Shown piece after piece: positions 18,683 through 26,994 of a stretch of DNA of 64,000 bases. Each line of letters opens with the position of its first letter. Position 1 is the stretch's first letter. Under the pieces are notes generated by a model. The model did no database searches and was not told the origin of the DNA. It saw only the letters and a list, made by a program, of their open reading frames with translations. A program made the position numbers and the translations under genes. Source of the stretch: an uncultured Pseudomonadales bacterium (GTDB taxonomy: Bacteria > Pseudomonadota > Gammaproteobacteria > Pseudomonadales > Pseudohongiellaceae); the NCBI GenBank assembly GCA_943789335.1, contig CALSTS010000006.1, positions 219,501 to 283,500 of the forward strand, written 5' to 3'.

Positions 18683-18734
18683 GAATCTAGGAGAATACTA
18701 AAATAGTTTAGAATCTAGGTAAGCGTTCTTATTC

Positions 18735-18773
18735 AAAATGGGTGACAATTATAAAGTTGTCACCCATTTTTTT
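18735..18773 (+). terminator. Rho-independent terminator of the permease gene
   Basis: A perfect 14-bp stem (18735-18748 with 18757-18770, 8-nt loop) is followed by a T-run. It is the only strong terminator between the permease and the phosphatase gene. Confidence 0.92.
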
Positions 18774-18916
18774 GTACTTTTTTAAACAGCATTAATTGGC
18801 GTTAAATCAATCATCTCAATAAATAAGCGTTCTGCTATTTAGAGAAGGTCTAGAAAGCGTTACACTTTGCATGAATAGGTTATAAGAATAAATAAGCAAA
18901 GCGGTTTGATATCTTT

Positions 18917-19651
18917 ATGCTGCAAATAAGCTCTCTGTCAGATACAGGTCTCGTTCGATCGACGAATGAGGACTTTTATTTATTCAGTCGAGAATATCGC
19001 ATTATAATTATTGCTGACGGCGTGGGTGGGTACGATTATGGCGAGGTAGCGAGTCGACTGGCAGCAGAAAGTGCTTATGCTTTGTTAGAAAATGAATTTG
19101 ATGAGGATAATCAACTGAATGTTGAAGATCCTATCAAGCTGTTAAATAAAGCAGTCGTTTTTGCCAATCAAAAAGTCATCGACATGAAGGTGCAAAAACC
19201 TTCACATCAGCAAATGGGAACCACCTTAACCTGTATTTATCTTGATGATGATTTTGTTTATTTCTCCTATATTGGAGATTCCCGTCTTTATCATATTTCA
19301 TTAACAGAAAATAAAATTGCCCAGCTGACAACCGACCATACTCTTTCTCAGAATAAATTAAATGAAAGCTTGGTGCCTGACTTACACGCCCGGGCAAATC
19401 ATGTGTTGACCAGAATGATTGGCGCTGGCAACAGTGTTAATCCTGGTTTTGGTAAAAGCCCTTTGCAAAAAGGAGATATGATACTTACCTGTACTGATGG
19501 ACTGTCTGATTTGCTTTCAAATGATATTATTTTGCAGACACTGCTTGATAACAAAGATGATATGAACAAAAGTCTTGAAATTTTACTTGATCAGGTTAAG
19601 CAAAAAGGTGCTAGGGATAACATTACAATTGTGATGGCAAACCTGGAATAA
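18917..19651 (+). CDS. PP2C-family protein serine/threonine phosphatase
   Basis: The 244-residue protein has the PPM/PP2C metal-binding motifs in order: 'TGLVRSTNEDFYLF', 'IIIADGVGGYDYGEVASRLA', 'GTTLTCIYLDDDF', 'YIGDSRLYHI', 'LTCTDGLSDLLSNDI' and 'ARDNITIVMANLE'. No membrane or sensor domain is present, as in PrpC/Stp1 enzymes. It faces a Hanks-type kinase at 19653, separated by a single base, so the two form an evident kinase/phosphatase pair. It removes phosphate from Ser/Thr, using Mn2+/Mg2+. Confidence 0.92.
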   Translation: MLQISSLSDTGLVRSTNEDFYLFSREYRIIIIADGVGGYDYGEVASRLAAESAYALLENEFDEDNQLNVEDPIKLLNKAVVFANQKVIDMKVQKPSHQQMGTTLTCIYLDDDFVYFSYIGDSRLYHISLTENKIAQLTTDHTLSQNKLNESLVPDLHARANHVLTRMIGAGNSVNPGFGKSPLQKGDMILTCTDGLSDLLSNDIILQTLLDNKDDMNKSLEILLDQVKQKGARDNITIVMANLE

Positions 19652-19652
19652 A

Positions 19653-20597
19653 CTAGAGCCAGTCTTCCTGTAATAATCGTATTAATTCATTCGCACTTTG
19701 TAGACGGTCGTCCGGCTTTTTCTTCAGACAAGCCATCGTGGCTTTATCAAGTAATGCTGGCACATGGAATTTGCTGGCTTCAGAAGGCGGCACTGGTTCC
19801 TGATTTTTTACACTATCGATCATTTGATTCATGGTATCGCCGGTCGAAGGCGAGCTTCCTGTCAGAATTTCATAAAGGATAGTGCCGAGACTATAAATAT
19901 CGGTGCGACCATCAATGTTAGGGTCTTTATCAATTTGTTCGGGAGACATATGAATAATAGTGCCTTGTAACTTGCCGCGTCTGGTGATGCTAAGATCATC
20001 AGATATCGTGTCTTTATTATCCTCTGTCAGGGCAGCATCACTGCCATCTTTTTTCCAGACTTTTGCCAAGCCCCAATCCATTAAAACAACTTCACTAAAA
20101 GGGCCGACTAAAATATTTTCTGGTTTAACATCGCGATGTACTACGCCATGAGCATGCGCATATTCAATGGCATAGGCGACCTGGATAATTACCTCTACCA
20201 ACTGATTTAAGTCATAGCGCTCTCTATAGTCCAGAATTTCACGCAAGGTATAACCATGCACCAATTTCATAGTGAAGTAGTAATGGCCTTGGTTGTCGCG
20301 CCCTAATTCATAAGTTGGGATGGTATTAGGGTGCTGTAGCATTGCGCTTACTCGAGCTTCCCTAAGAAAACGTTGCTGCTCAATTGGATCATCTGCGAAT
20401 TCTGGCAGTAAAGATTTGTAACAAATTACACGAGATAAATGTAAATCCTTGCAAGCCTGGATGAGGCACTTGCCACCCTTGGCAATCGTTTTGAAATAAG
20501 CATAACGCGTATTGTTGTTAATCTTTTCAGGCAAAGCTTTATCAGTGTCTTCAAGATAAACCGATGCATATTCTTGCTGTAGGGCTGGAAACTTCAT
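19653..20597 (-). CDS. Hanks-type serine/threonine protein kinase, cytosolic
   Basis: The 314-residue protein is a kinase domain with short flanks and no membrane segment or PASTA repeats. Catalytic features: K61 in 'VICYKSL', E80 in 'FLREARV', HRD at 154-156 ('VVHRDVKPENIL'), and DWG (174-176) in place of DFG ('LMDWGLAKVW'). The glycine loop is degenerate ('IAKGGKCLIQ'), which may lower or alter nucleotide binding. The APE-like motif is 'HMSPEQI'. It converges tail-to-tail with the PP2C phosphatase, which probably opposes it. Substrates are unknown. Confidence 0.92.
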   Translation of the reverse strand: MKFPALQQEYASVYLEDTDKALPEKINNNTRYAYFKTIAKGGKCLIQACKDLHLSRVICYKSLLPEFADDPIEQQRFLREARVSAMLQHPNTIPTYELGRDNQGHYYFTMKLVHGYTLREILDYRERYDLNQLVEVIIQVAYAIEYAHAHGVVHRDVKPENILVGPFSEVVLMDWGLAKVWKKDGSDAALTEDNKDTISDDLSITRRGKLQGTIIHMSPEQIDKDPNIDGRTDIYSLGTILYEILTGSSPSTGDTMNQMIDSVKNQEPVPPSEASKFHVPALLDKATMACLKKKPDDRLQSANELIRLLQEDWL

Positions 20598-20660
20598 GGC
20601 CTTAGTTTGACAGAAATATGGTCTTATCCCAAGACCTTACTTGGACAATATTTAGTGCAA

Positions 20661-20690
20661 AAAAAAGGGCCTGCAAGCAGGCCCTTTAGT
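20661..20690 (-). terminator. Rho-independent terminator of the GSII gene
   Basis: The GC-rich stem is 20664-20674 with 20677-20687. On the minus strand it is followed by a run of U from the A-run at 20659-20666. It lies ~17 bp past the stop at 20704. Confidence 0.9.
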
Positions 20691-20703
20691 TTTTGTAACA
20701 ATA

Positions 20704-21717
20704 CTAACCAGCTTCGTTTGTGGTTTTCACAATAGCAGCTGCTACTTTATAAGGATCAGCATTAGAAGAAGGTCGACGATCTTCTAGGCGGCCTATCCAG
20801 CCATCTTCCATAGTGCTGACCGGTATACGGATAGAAGCACCACGGTCAGAAACACCATAACTGAATTGCTCTATAGACTGAGTCTCGTGAGCTCCGGTTA
20901 GACGTTGGTCATTGAAAGCACCATAAACAGAGATATGACGTTCAATGTTTTTACCAAATTCCTCGCAAATCTTGGTGAAGGTTTCTTCTTTACCAGAAGT
21001 TCTCATTTCTTCATTTGAGAAGTTGGCATGCATACCAGAACCATTCCAGTCTGTATCGCCTAATGGTTTCGGATGATACTCAACTGCTAAACCATATTTT
21101 TCAGCCGTGCGTTCCAGGATGTAACGCGATAACCAAATTTCGTCACCAGCGCGTTTCGCGCCTTTGGCAAAAATCTGATATTCCCATTGCCCAGGAGCAA
21201 CTTCAGCATTGATACCTTCTAAATTAAGGCCTGCTTCTAGACAAATATCCATATGCTCTTCAATCAGGTTACGGCAATGCGCATTTTTTGCGCCTACTGA
21301 GCAGTAATATGGGCCTTGAGGAGGAGGGTAGCCACCTGCTGGGAAGCCTGGTGGTAAGCTGGTTTCAGGATCCCACAAGAAATATTCCTGTTCGAAACCA
21401 AACCAGAAGTCTGTATCGTTATCATTCTCATCGATAGTGGCACGGCCATTTGATTCATGTGGCGTTCCATCGGCATTTAACACTTCACACATGACCAGAT
21501 AAGCGCTTGTACGGTCAGGATCAGGGATGATCATTACAGGTTTTAAAAGACAGTCCGAAGATCCGCCTGGTGCTTGTTCAGTTGAGCTGCCATCGAATAC
21601 CCACATTGGACATTCTTCAAGGGTGCCGCCAAAATCTGATCTGACCATTGTTTTGCCACGCAAGCTTTGCGTTGGGTTGTAGCCGTCTAGCCAGATATAT
21701 TCCAACTTGCTTTTCAT
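20704..21717 (-). CDS. Glutamine synthetase type II (eukaryote-type GSII)
   Basis: At 337 residues it matches GSII (about 340), not the ~470-residue GlnA. Signatures include 'EYIWLDGYN', 'PMWVFDGSSTEQAPG', 'FGFEQEYFLWDP', 'GINAEVAPGQWEYQI', 'NGSGMHANFSN', 'GAHETQSIEQFSYGVSDRGA' and 'GRLEDRRPSSNADPY'. It makes glutamine from glutamate, ammonia and ATP. GSII lacks the GlnE adenylylation loop, so control is expected to be transcriptional. The upstream region carries a sigma-54 promoter and two NtrC-like boxes. The ribosome site aaggag lies 11 nt before the ATG, a long spacing. It has its own terminator. Confidence 0.94.
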   Translation of the reverse strand: MKSKLEYIWLDGYNPTQSLRGKTMVRSDFGGTLEECPMWVFDGSSTEQAPGGSSDCLLKPVMIIPDPDRTSAYLVMCEVLNADGTPHESNGRATIDENDNDTDFWFGFEQEYFLWDPETSLPPGFPAGGYPPPQGPYYCSVGAKNAHCRNLIEEHMDICLEAGLNLEGINAEVAPGQWEYQIFAKGAKRAGDEIWLSRYILERTAEKYGLAVEYHPKPLGDTDWNGSGMHANFSNEEMRTSGKEETFTKICEEFGKNIERHISVYGAFNDQRLTGAHETQSIEQFSYGVSDRGASIRIPVSTMEDGWIGRLEDRRPSSNADPYKVAAAIVKTTNEAG

Positions 21718-21779
21718 GATGAGTTTTACTCCTTAGTAAAGATTTCTAAAAGGCTTTCTAATATTCGCCAATTGCCTTC

Positions 21780-21796
21780 TGCAATAATCGTTCCCA
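21780..21796 (-). promoter_or_regulatory. Sigma-54 (-24/-12) promoter of the GSII gene
   Basis: On the minus strand the sequence gGGAACGAttaTTGCA matches the RpoN consensus TGGCACGNNNNTTGCA, with the invariant GG and GC ten bases apart. The predicted start site is near 21769, giving a ~50-nt leader to the ATG at 21717. The match was made by eye and not scored. Confidence 0.7.
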
Positions 21797-21934
21797 AAAT
21801 TAGCCAAGCTATATTTATTTTTCATTTCTGGCTTGGTGGGAGGGCAGAACAGCGAAGTATAAAGGATTGTTTTATTTATTCCAGCTTGTGGCAGTATTTG
21901 AAAAGATATTTATCAGAGCAGAGTAATAATCATG

Positions 21935-21971
21935 TGCATTATAAAAGTGCGCAGCGCATTATTTTGGTGCG
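21935..21971. promoter_or_regulatory. Two NtrC-like enhancer boxes upstream of GSII
   Basis: Two 17-mers resemble the NtrC consensus TGCACCAWWWTGGTGCA. Site A is 21935-21951 (tgcattataaaagtgcg), and site B is 21955-21971 (cgcattattttggtgcg, the stronger). Their centres are 20 bp apart, two helical turns, and lie ~175 and ~195 bp upstream of the predicted start site, the usual enhancer geometry. Together with the sigma-54 promoter this implies induction under nitrogen limitation. Confidence 0.6.
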
Positions 21972-21998
21972 TTAATTCATAATCATCAATCATGAGCA

Positions 21999-23339
21999 CT
22001 ATTTCATTCTTAATACATAAATATCATCGTTTTGAGTAGGGTCTGTTGCAGCACGGACTTCTGCAACATCATCTACACTAATTGCTGAAGCAGAGTTTCC
22101 CCAAGAAGAGCGAACATAGCTTAATACATCGGCAATTTGCTGGTCATTTAATAAAAGTCGGAAGTAAGGCATGTTGGTCGTAACCGGGCCTTCTGAAGAA
22201 ACCAGTCGCAACGAGCCATTTAAGGTCATATTGATTAAGGAGCTAGCATCCGGGTCGAGCACCCCTGGATTGCCTGCAAGTGCCGGCTGGGAAGGATAAT
22301 AGCCATTACCGTTGGTCACATGGCAATTAGAGCAGTATTCATAGTAAAGCTGAGCACCTGGTGTTGAAAAATCGAGGCTTAGCAGCTTTTGTGCTTCGGT
22401 ATCATCATAGACAAACTCGCCTTCATCTTCTGTGGCGGGCATTGAGTTTAAATAAACTGCTACCGCATTGCTGTCTTCAGGGCTCATATAACGAGTGCTA
22501 TTGTTAACTACTTCAACCATGGTGCCTACAGCGGTGCCAAAACGATTACGGCCGGTTAGCAAAAACTCTTCGTGATCTTCAATTTCCCATCGACCTCTGC
22601 CGGTTAAATTATTGCCATGTAAAGGTGAGGCTGACCAGAAATCCAGAGGTGCACCAGCAAGGAAATCACTATCGCTACTGTCCAGAGCTTTTTCTTGTAG
22701 CATTAAACCTCGAGGGGTATGACAGGCACCACAATGGCCAAGACCTTCAACCAAATAGGCGCCACGATTCCAGGCGCCATTTTGGTTATTAGCCAGTTCA
22801 TAAGGGTCATCATCATGTGCAAGAACATTCCATATCCCTAGAGCCCAGCGAACATTTTTCCAGGCAGGAATTTTTGCCGGAATATTGGCTTGGTTCACCG
22901 GTTCAACTTCGTTCATAAGGAAATCGTATAAAGCACGCATATCCTGTTCAGACATTTTGGCATAAGACGTGTAGGGCATTGCTGGATACATGCGATGATC
23001 ATCTTTAGTTTTACCTATACGCATGGAGCGATCAAAGTCTGCAAAGCTATAGCTACCAATTCCGGTTTCGATATCGGGCGTTATATTGGTTGTATAGATA
23101 TTGCCGAGAAGGGGAACATTCATTTCCAGGCCGCCAGCCAGTGCCGCACCATCTTCAGTTGTATGACAAGCCACACAATTGCCGAGCCTAGCGACATATT
23201 CGCCATGGGATAGACCGGCAGCTTCTGCTTGTTCTGCACTATTTGTTGCAAAGGTAGATTCTGTTGTGACGGGCTCGAAACCGCAGGCGCTCACGAGGAA
23301 ACTTAAAATACATACTGATAAAAGCTTGTTATAGTGCAT
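21999..23339 (-). CDS. Triheme cytochrome c lipoprotein
   Basis: The 446-residue precursor has a lipobox 'FLVSACG' (lipidated C19) and three CxxCH heme sites: 'CVACHTTEDG', 'CGACHTPRG' and 'CSNCHVTNGNGYYP'. This is the layout of the cytochrome c subunit of membrane alcohol, fructose and gluconate dehydrogenases. It would pass electrons from a periplasmic dehydrogenase to the quinone pool or a terminal oxidase. No partner flavin or PQQ dehydrogenase gene is adjacent, so the electron donor is unknown. The gene lies upstream of GSII on the same strand; the NtrC-like boxes start only ~28 bp past its stop. Confidence 0.9.
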   Translation of the reverse strand: MHYNKLLSVCILSFLVSACGFEPVTTESTFATNSAEQAEAAGLSHGEYVARLGNCVACHTTEDGAALAGGLEMNVPLLGNIYTTNITPDIETGIGSYSFADFDRSMRIGKTKDDHRMYPAMPYTSYAKMSEQDMRALYDFLMNEVEPVNQANIPAKIPAWKNVRWALGIWNVLAHDDDPYELANNQNGAWNRGAYLVEGLGHCGACHTPRGLMLQEKALDSSDSDFLAGAPLDFWSASPLHGNNLTGRGRWEIEDHEEFLLTGRNRFGTAVGTMVEVVNNSTRYMSPEDSNAVAVYLNSMPATEDEGEFVYDDTEAQKLLSLDFSTPGAQLYYEYCSNCHVTNGNGYYPSQPALAGNPGVLDPDASSLINMTLNGSLRLVSSEGPVTTNMPYFRLLLNDQQIADVLSYVRSSWGNSASAISVDDVAEVRAATDPTQNDDIYVLRMK

Positions 23340-23510
23340 AAGTCTGATTCTTAATCCTGAATGTTAGTTTTTATTATTGGTTCTTATTGATTGCTTCTTA
23401 TTATTAGTTATTATTCTTGCTAGAGTTATTAGGTTTTAAAAAACAATAGAAGACTATCATTTCCTGTCAAAAATTCACATTAAACTATTTATTTTAAACA
23501 CTGATCATTA

Positions 23511-23947
23511 ATGTCTGAACAACCCACTTTAAAGCGTTCAATGAACTTATTAACCCTGACCTTTTATGGCCTTGGAACCATCATTGGTGCAGGTATATAC
23601 GTTTTAATTGGTGAAGTAGCAGCCGTTGCTGGCCCATATATGCCCTTATCTTTTTTACTGGCTGGGCTTATAGCCTTATTTACAGGATTAAGTTATGCAG
23701 AATTAGCCTCTCGCTTTCCGGTTTCAGCCGGGGAAGCCGTCTACGTAAAAAATGCATGGAATCTTAATTGGCTATCTGGCTTGGTCGGCTGGATGATTGT
23801 ACTGACGGGTATTGTTTCCGCAGCTGCAATAAGTAACGGTTTTGCTGGTTATTTAAATGTCTTCATCGATATTGAGGCGCATTGGGCAATAATTATTTTG
23901 TGTCTAGTACTTTGTGGAATTGCTGTTTATGGAATTAATTTATCGGC
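23511..23947 (+). pseudogene. 5' remnant of an APC-family amino acid permease
   Basis: The ATG at 23511 starts a normal APC transporter N-terminus: 'TLTFYGLGTIIGAGIYVLIG', 'LSYAELASRFPVSAGEAVYV', and about five membrane helices to 'GIAVYGINLSA'. At about 23940-23950 the homology stops and the frame continues as nonsense over a peptidase gene until the stop at 24071. Two thirds of the transporter are missing, so it cannot work. The breakpoint joins directly to an M14 peptidase remnant in another frame. Confidence 0.8.
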
Positions 23948-24547
23948 ATACACGGTGATGAATATTCTTCTATATCGATTATGTTCAAATGGATGTCTCT
24001 ATTACAAGAAGGTGGAGGCAATGATTTCTTGTGGCGCTTTTTGCCTGCTGTTAATCCTGATGGTTTACTAGATGGTCAGGCTGTTCGACAAAATGCCTGC
24101 GGAGTAGATTTAAATAGAAACTTCCCTAGCCAGGATTGGGATACAGCGGCTATCGAGTATTGGCGGAATAACACTGGCGAAAACCCAAGACGTTACCCTG
24201 GGCAGGAAGCAGCAAGCGAACCTGAAGTGCGCTGGCTAATCGAACAAATTGAAAAGTTTGAACCTGAAGTTATTGTGTCGGTTCATGCGCCTTATCATTT
24301 ATTGGATTTTGATGGTCCTTCGCAAGCCCCGGATAAAATCGGAGATTTATATCTACATCAATTAGGCGTTTATCCTGGCTCATTAGGAAATTATGCTGGG
24401 CTCGATCTCGGTATTCCAGTAGTTACCCTTGAATTACCCTCAGCCGGCATTATGCCTTCACTCGATCAAATCGAAACAATGTGGGTCGATATCTTAGACT
24501 GGCTAAACACGCGCCCGCAAAACGAACAACAAGCCGCCGGTTTGTAG
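23942..24547 (+). pseudogene. 5'-truncated M14 zinc carboxypeptidase (MpaA-like)
   Basis: The frame opens just after a stop at 23936-23938 and reads 'IHGDEYSSISIMFKWM', containing the HxxE zinc motif (H at 23951). It continues with 'LPAVNPDGLLDG', 'GVDLNRNFPSQDW', 'VSVHAPYHLLDFDGP' (third zinc histidine) and 'VTLELPSAG' (catalytic glutamate). All active-site motifs survive, but the N-terminal strands and the start are lost to the permease fusion. Translation from the ATG at 23981 would omit HxxE. Relatives are murein peptide amidases or cytosolic carboxypeptidases. Confidence 0.75.
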
Positions 24548-24717
24548 TACTTCCTCCTTCTTAAACCCCTTTCTTAGACCTTTTTCTTAGGTTAATAAAA
24601 ATAAGGATATTTTTAGGATATTAACACCACTGTCTTACTTTCGAGGTTTGTGCGCTATATACTGCGCAGCTTCTGAAATCAGCCTGAAAATCAGCCTGCA
24701 ACCTAAGATTGATTGTT

Positions 24718-26931
24718 ATGAATTTTAAGTTTCTTTACAGATTCGTCAGTCTAGCTGCTCTATCAAGCTCGCTTTATGCGCAAGCATCATCAACTGTTGG
24801 AGTTACTCAAAATTTTGAGCGTACGCAAACTCAAATAAACTCTACTACTTTAACGCCTGTTCTAGATGGCGTGCTGGACGATGAGATCTGGCAACAAGCC
24901 ACATTAATTTCTGATTTTCATCAGACTAATCCGGTTGATCATGGAATACCCTCACAGCAAACTGAAATCTTTGTTACCTATAGTGAAACTTATTTCTATA
25001 TAGGGGCTAGGATGTTTGACAGTGACCCATCACAAATCAGCGCCCGTCAACTAATTCAAGGTCAGTCTATTAATTTTGACGATACGATAGGTGTTTTTCT
25101 CGATTCCTTTAACAATTCCAGAACGGGATTTTATTTTTCTACTAACCCCAATGGTGTTAGGAGTGAGGGGGTTTGGGAGGCAGCCAGCAGATTCAATTCA
25201 GATTGGAGCGGAATCTGGCAGGTGGAATCTAGGCTTGATGAGCAAGGCTGGGTAGCAGAATTTGCTATTCCTTTTACCACATTAAACTTCGATCCAGCGA
25301 CGGATCAATGGGGTTTTAATCTGGTGCGTTCCAAAGCCAGCACCAATGAAGACATTGCCTGGTCGTCATTTAATCGTAGTACAAATCCGTCAACGGCTGG
25401 TCAGGTTTCGGGTATCAGAGATATCAGGCAAGGCTTGGGCCTGGATATTGTGCCTTCAGTGACGGTAGCTTCCAAAGATGATTACATTGCTGACACTACA
25501 GATCCCAGATTCGATCCATCACTGGATGTTTTTTATAAGTTTACCCCTAACTTGACAGGTGCTTTGACATTAAACACAGATTTTTCTGCGACTGAAGTCG
25601 ATGATGTTCAGGTCAATTTAACCCGTTTTTCACTTTCTTTTCCCGAAAAACGTGATTTCTTTTTGCAGGATTCAGAAATTTTTGGTTTTGGCACAACTAC
25701 GGGCTTTCGCCGTGGTGGAGGCCCCAGCGACGCTGATCCTTTTTATTCGAGGAGGATAGGTCTTGACCCTAAAACCGGACAGCCAGTTGATATAGATGTA
25801 GGCGGTAAGCTTGCCGGTCGCATTGGTGATTATAGTTTAGGTGTTCTCGCTGTGCAGCAGGGAGATATCACGGGTTTGGATGGGCAAAATGTCTTAATTG
25901 CTAGAGCGACCCGTAACATTTTAGCCGAGTCAAGGATAGGGTTTATTGTGACTGAGGGTGACCCTAACAGTGAAACTGATAATACGGTAGTGGGCACTGA
26001 TTTTTCTTATAGAAATACCCGTTTTTCCGACAGCCATTCTTTAACTGGCGCGCTTTCATACCAGCAAACAGACACCGATGGGCTTGATGGGGATGATAAG
26101 TCTTACAACGCTAGCATCAATCTTTCAACTCAGAATACAGGTTTTAGTTATGGGGCCTCTTATCTTTATGTAGGGGATGAGTATAATCCCGCATTAGGCT
26201 TTGCCAGGCGCAAGGGTATTGAGCAAGGCGGTCTTACCATGAATGGGCGTTATTTTTTGCGTAATAATCCTCTGGTACGTAATTTATTTACTTTTGCGCG
26301 CTTCAGCCGAACTGAGACGCTTGATACCAAAAAACTGCAAAGCGAAGCTTTTAATTGGCGTGTAATTAATATTCAAACTCACAGTGGCGATTCACTTTCA
26401 TTTCAGTGGAATAACGAAACTGAGGGCTTGGAACAAAATTTCCAGATCAGACCTGGGGTTGTTATCCCCAAAGGGGAATATACTTTTGACTCATATGAAG
26501 TGTCGTTTAATACCACAAACCAGCGTCGGTTTTCTCCAGATTTAAGTTATGAGTGGGGAGAATTTTATGATGGCAATACAGAACAATATGACCTCGGCGT
26601 TAATTGGCGACCTAATGAGCATGTGTTGCTGGATTTAAGTTACCGAGTACGAAATACTGAACTTCCAGGAGGCGATTTCACCATACGCCAAATTTCTCTT
26701 GATGCAAACTACGCCTTTAATGTCAGATGGTCCTGGGTTAATTTGCTTCAGTATGTGAATTCGAGCGGTAATCTGGGTATAAATAGTCGCCTTCGATGGT
26801 CGCCGCGAGCGGGTGAAGACTTTTTCTTTGTGGTGAATTATAACTTCGATTCGATGGAAGGTGCTTTTGAGGGTTTAAATTCGAAAAGCTCAGAAATAGT
26901 ATTAAAGTACACCCGCAATTTCCGTTTCTAA
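24718..26931 (+). CDS. DUF5916 outer-membrane protein with N-terminal CBM9-like domain (copy 1)
   Basis: I choose the ATG at 24718 because it begins the signal peptide directly, ending at 'SLYAQA', and its tandem copy starts the same way. The ~737 residues have an N-terminal CBM9-like module ('LDGVLDDEIWQQATLISDF' to 'AIPFTTLNFDPATDQWGFN') and then DUF5916, with 'TDFSATEVDDVQVNLTRF' and 'FPEKRDFFLQDSEIF'. The remainder is beta-barrel-like and ends 'EIVLKYTRNFRF'. These are probably outer-membrane barrels with a sugar- or polymer-binding cap; function is unproven. The second copy follows after 63 bp. Confidence 0.85.
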   Translation: MNFKFLYRFVSLAALSSSLYAQASSTVGVTQNFERTQTQINSTTLTPVLDGVLDDEIWQQATLISDFHQTNPVDHGIPSQQTEIFVTYSETYFYIGARMFDSDPSQISARQLIQGQSINFDDTIGVFLDSFNNSRTGFYFSTNPNGVRSEGVWEAASRFNSDWSGIWQVESRLDEQGWVAEFAIPFTTLNFDPATDQWGFNLVRSKASTNEDIAWSSFNRSTNPSTAGQVSGIRDIRQGLGLDIVPSVTVASKDDYIADTTDPRFDPSLDVFYKFTPNLTGALTLNTDFSATEVDDVQVNLTRFSLSFPEKRDFFLQDSEIFGFGTTTGFRRGGGPSDADPFYSRRIGLDPKTGQPVDIDVGGKLAGRIGDYSLGVLAVQQGDITGLDGQNVLIARATRNILAESRIGFIVTEGDPNSETDNTVVGTDFSYRNTRFSDSHSLTGALSYQQTDTDGLDGDDKSYNASINLSTQNTGFSYGASYLYVGDEYNPALGFARRKGIEQGGLTMNGRYFLRNNPLVRNLFTFARFSRTETLDTKKLQSEAFNWRVINIQTHSGDSLSFQWNNETEGLEQNFQIRPGVVIPKGEYTFDSYEVSFNTTNQRRFSPDLSYEWGEFYDGNTEQYDLGVNWRPNEHVLLDLSYRVRNTELPGGDFTIRQISLDANYAFNVRWSWVNLLQYVNSSGNLGINSRLRWSPRAGEDFFFVVNYNFDSMEGAFEGLNSKSSEIVLKYTRNFRF

Positions 26932-26994
26932 TATTTAAGCTACTTTGTTAAAACTAAATTTTGCACGATCACTCGCTGGCAATAATAAATTGTT

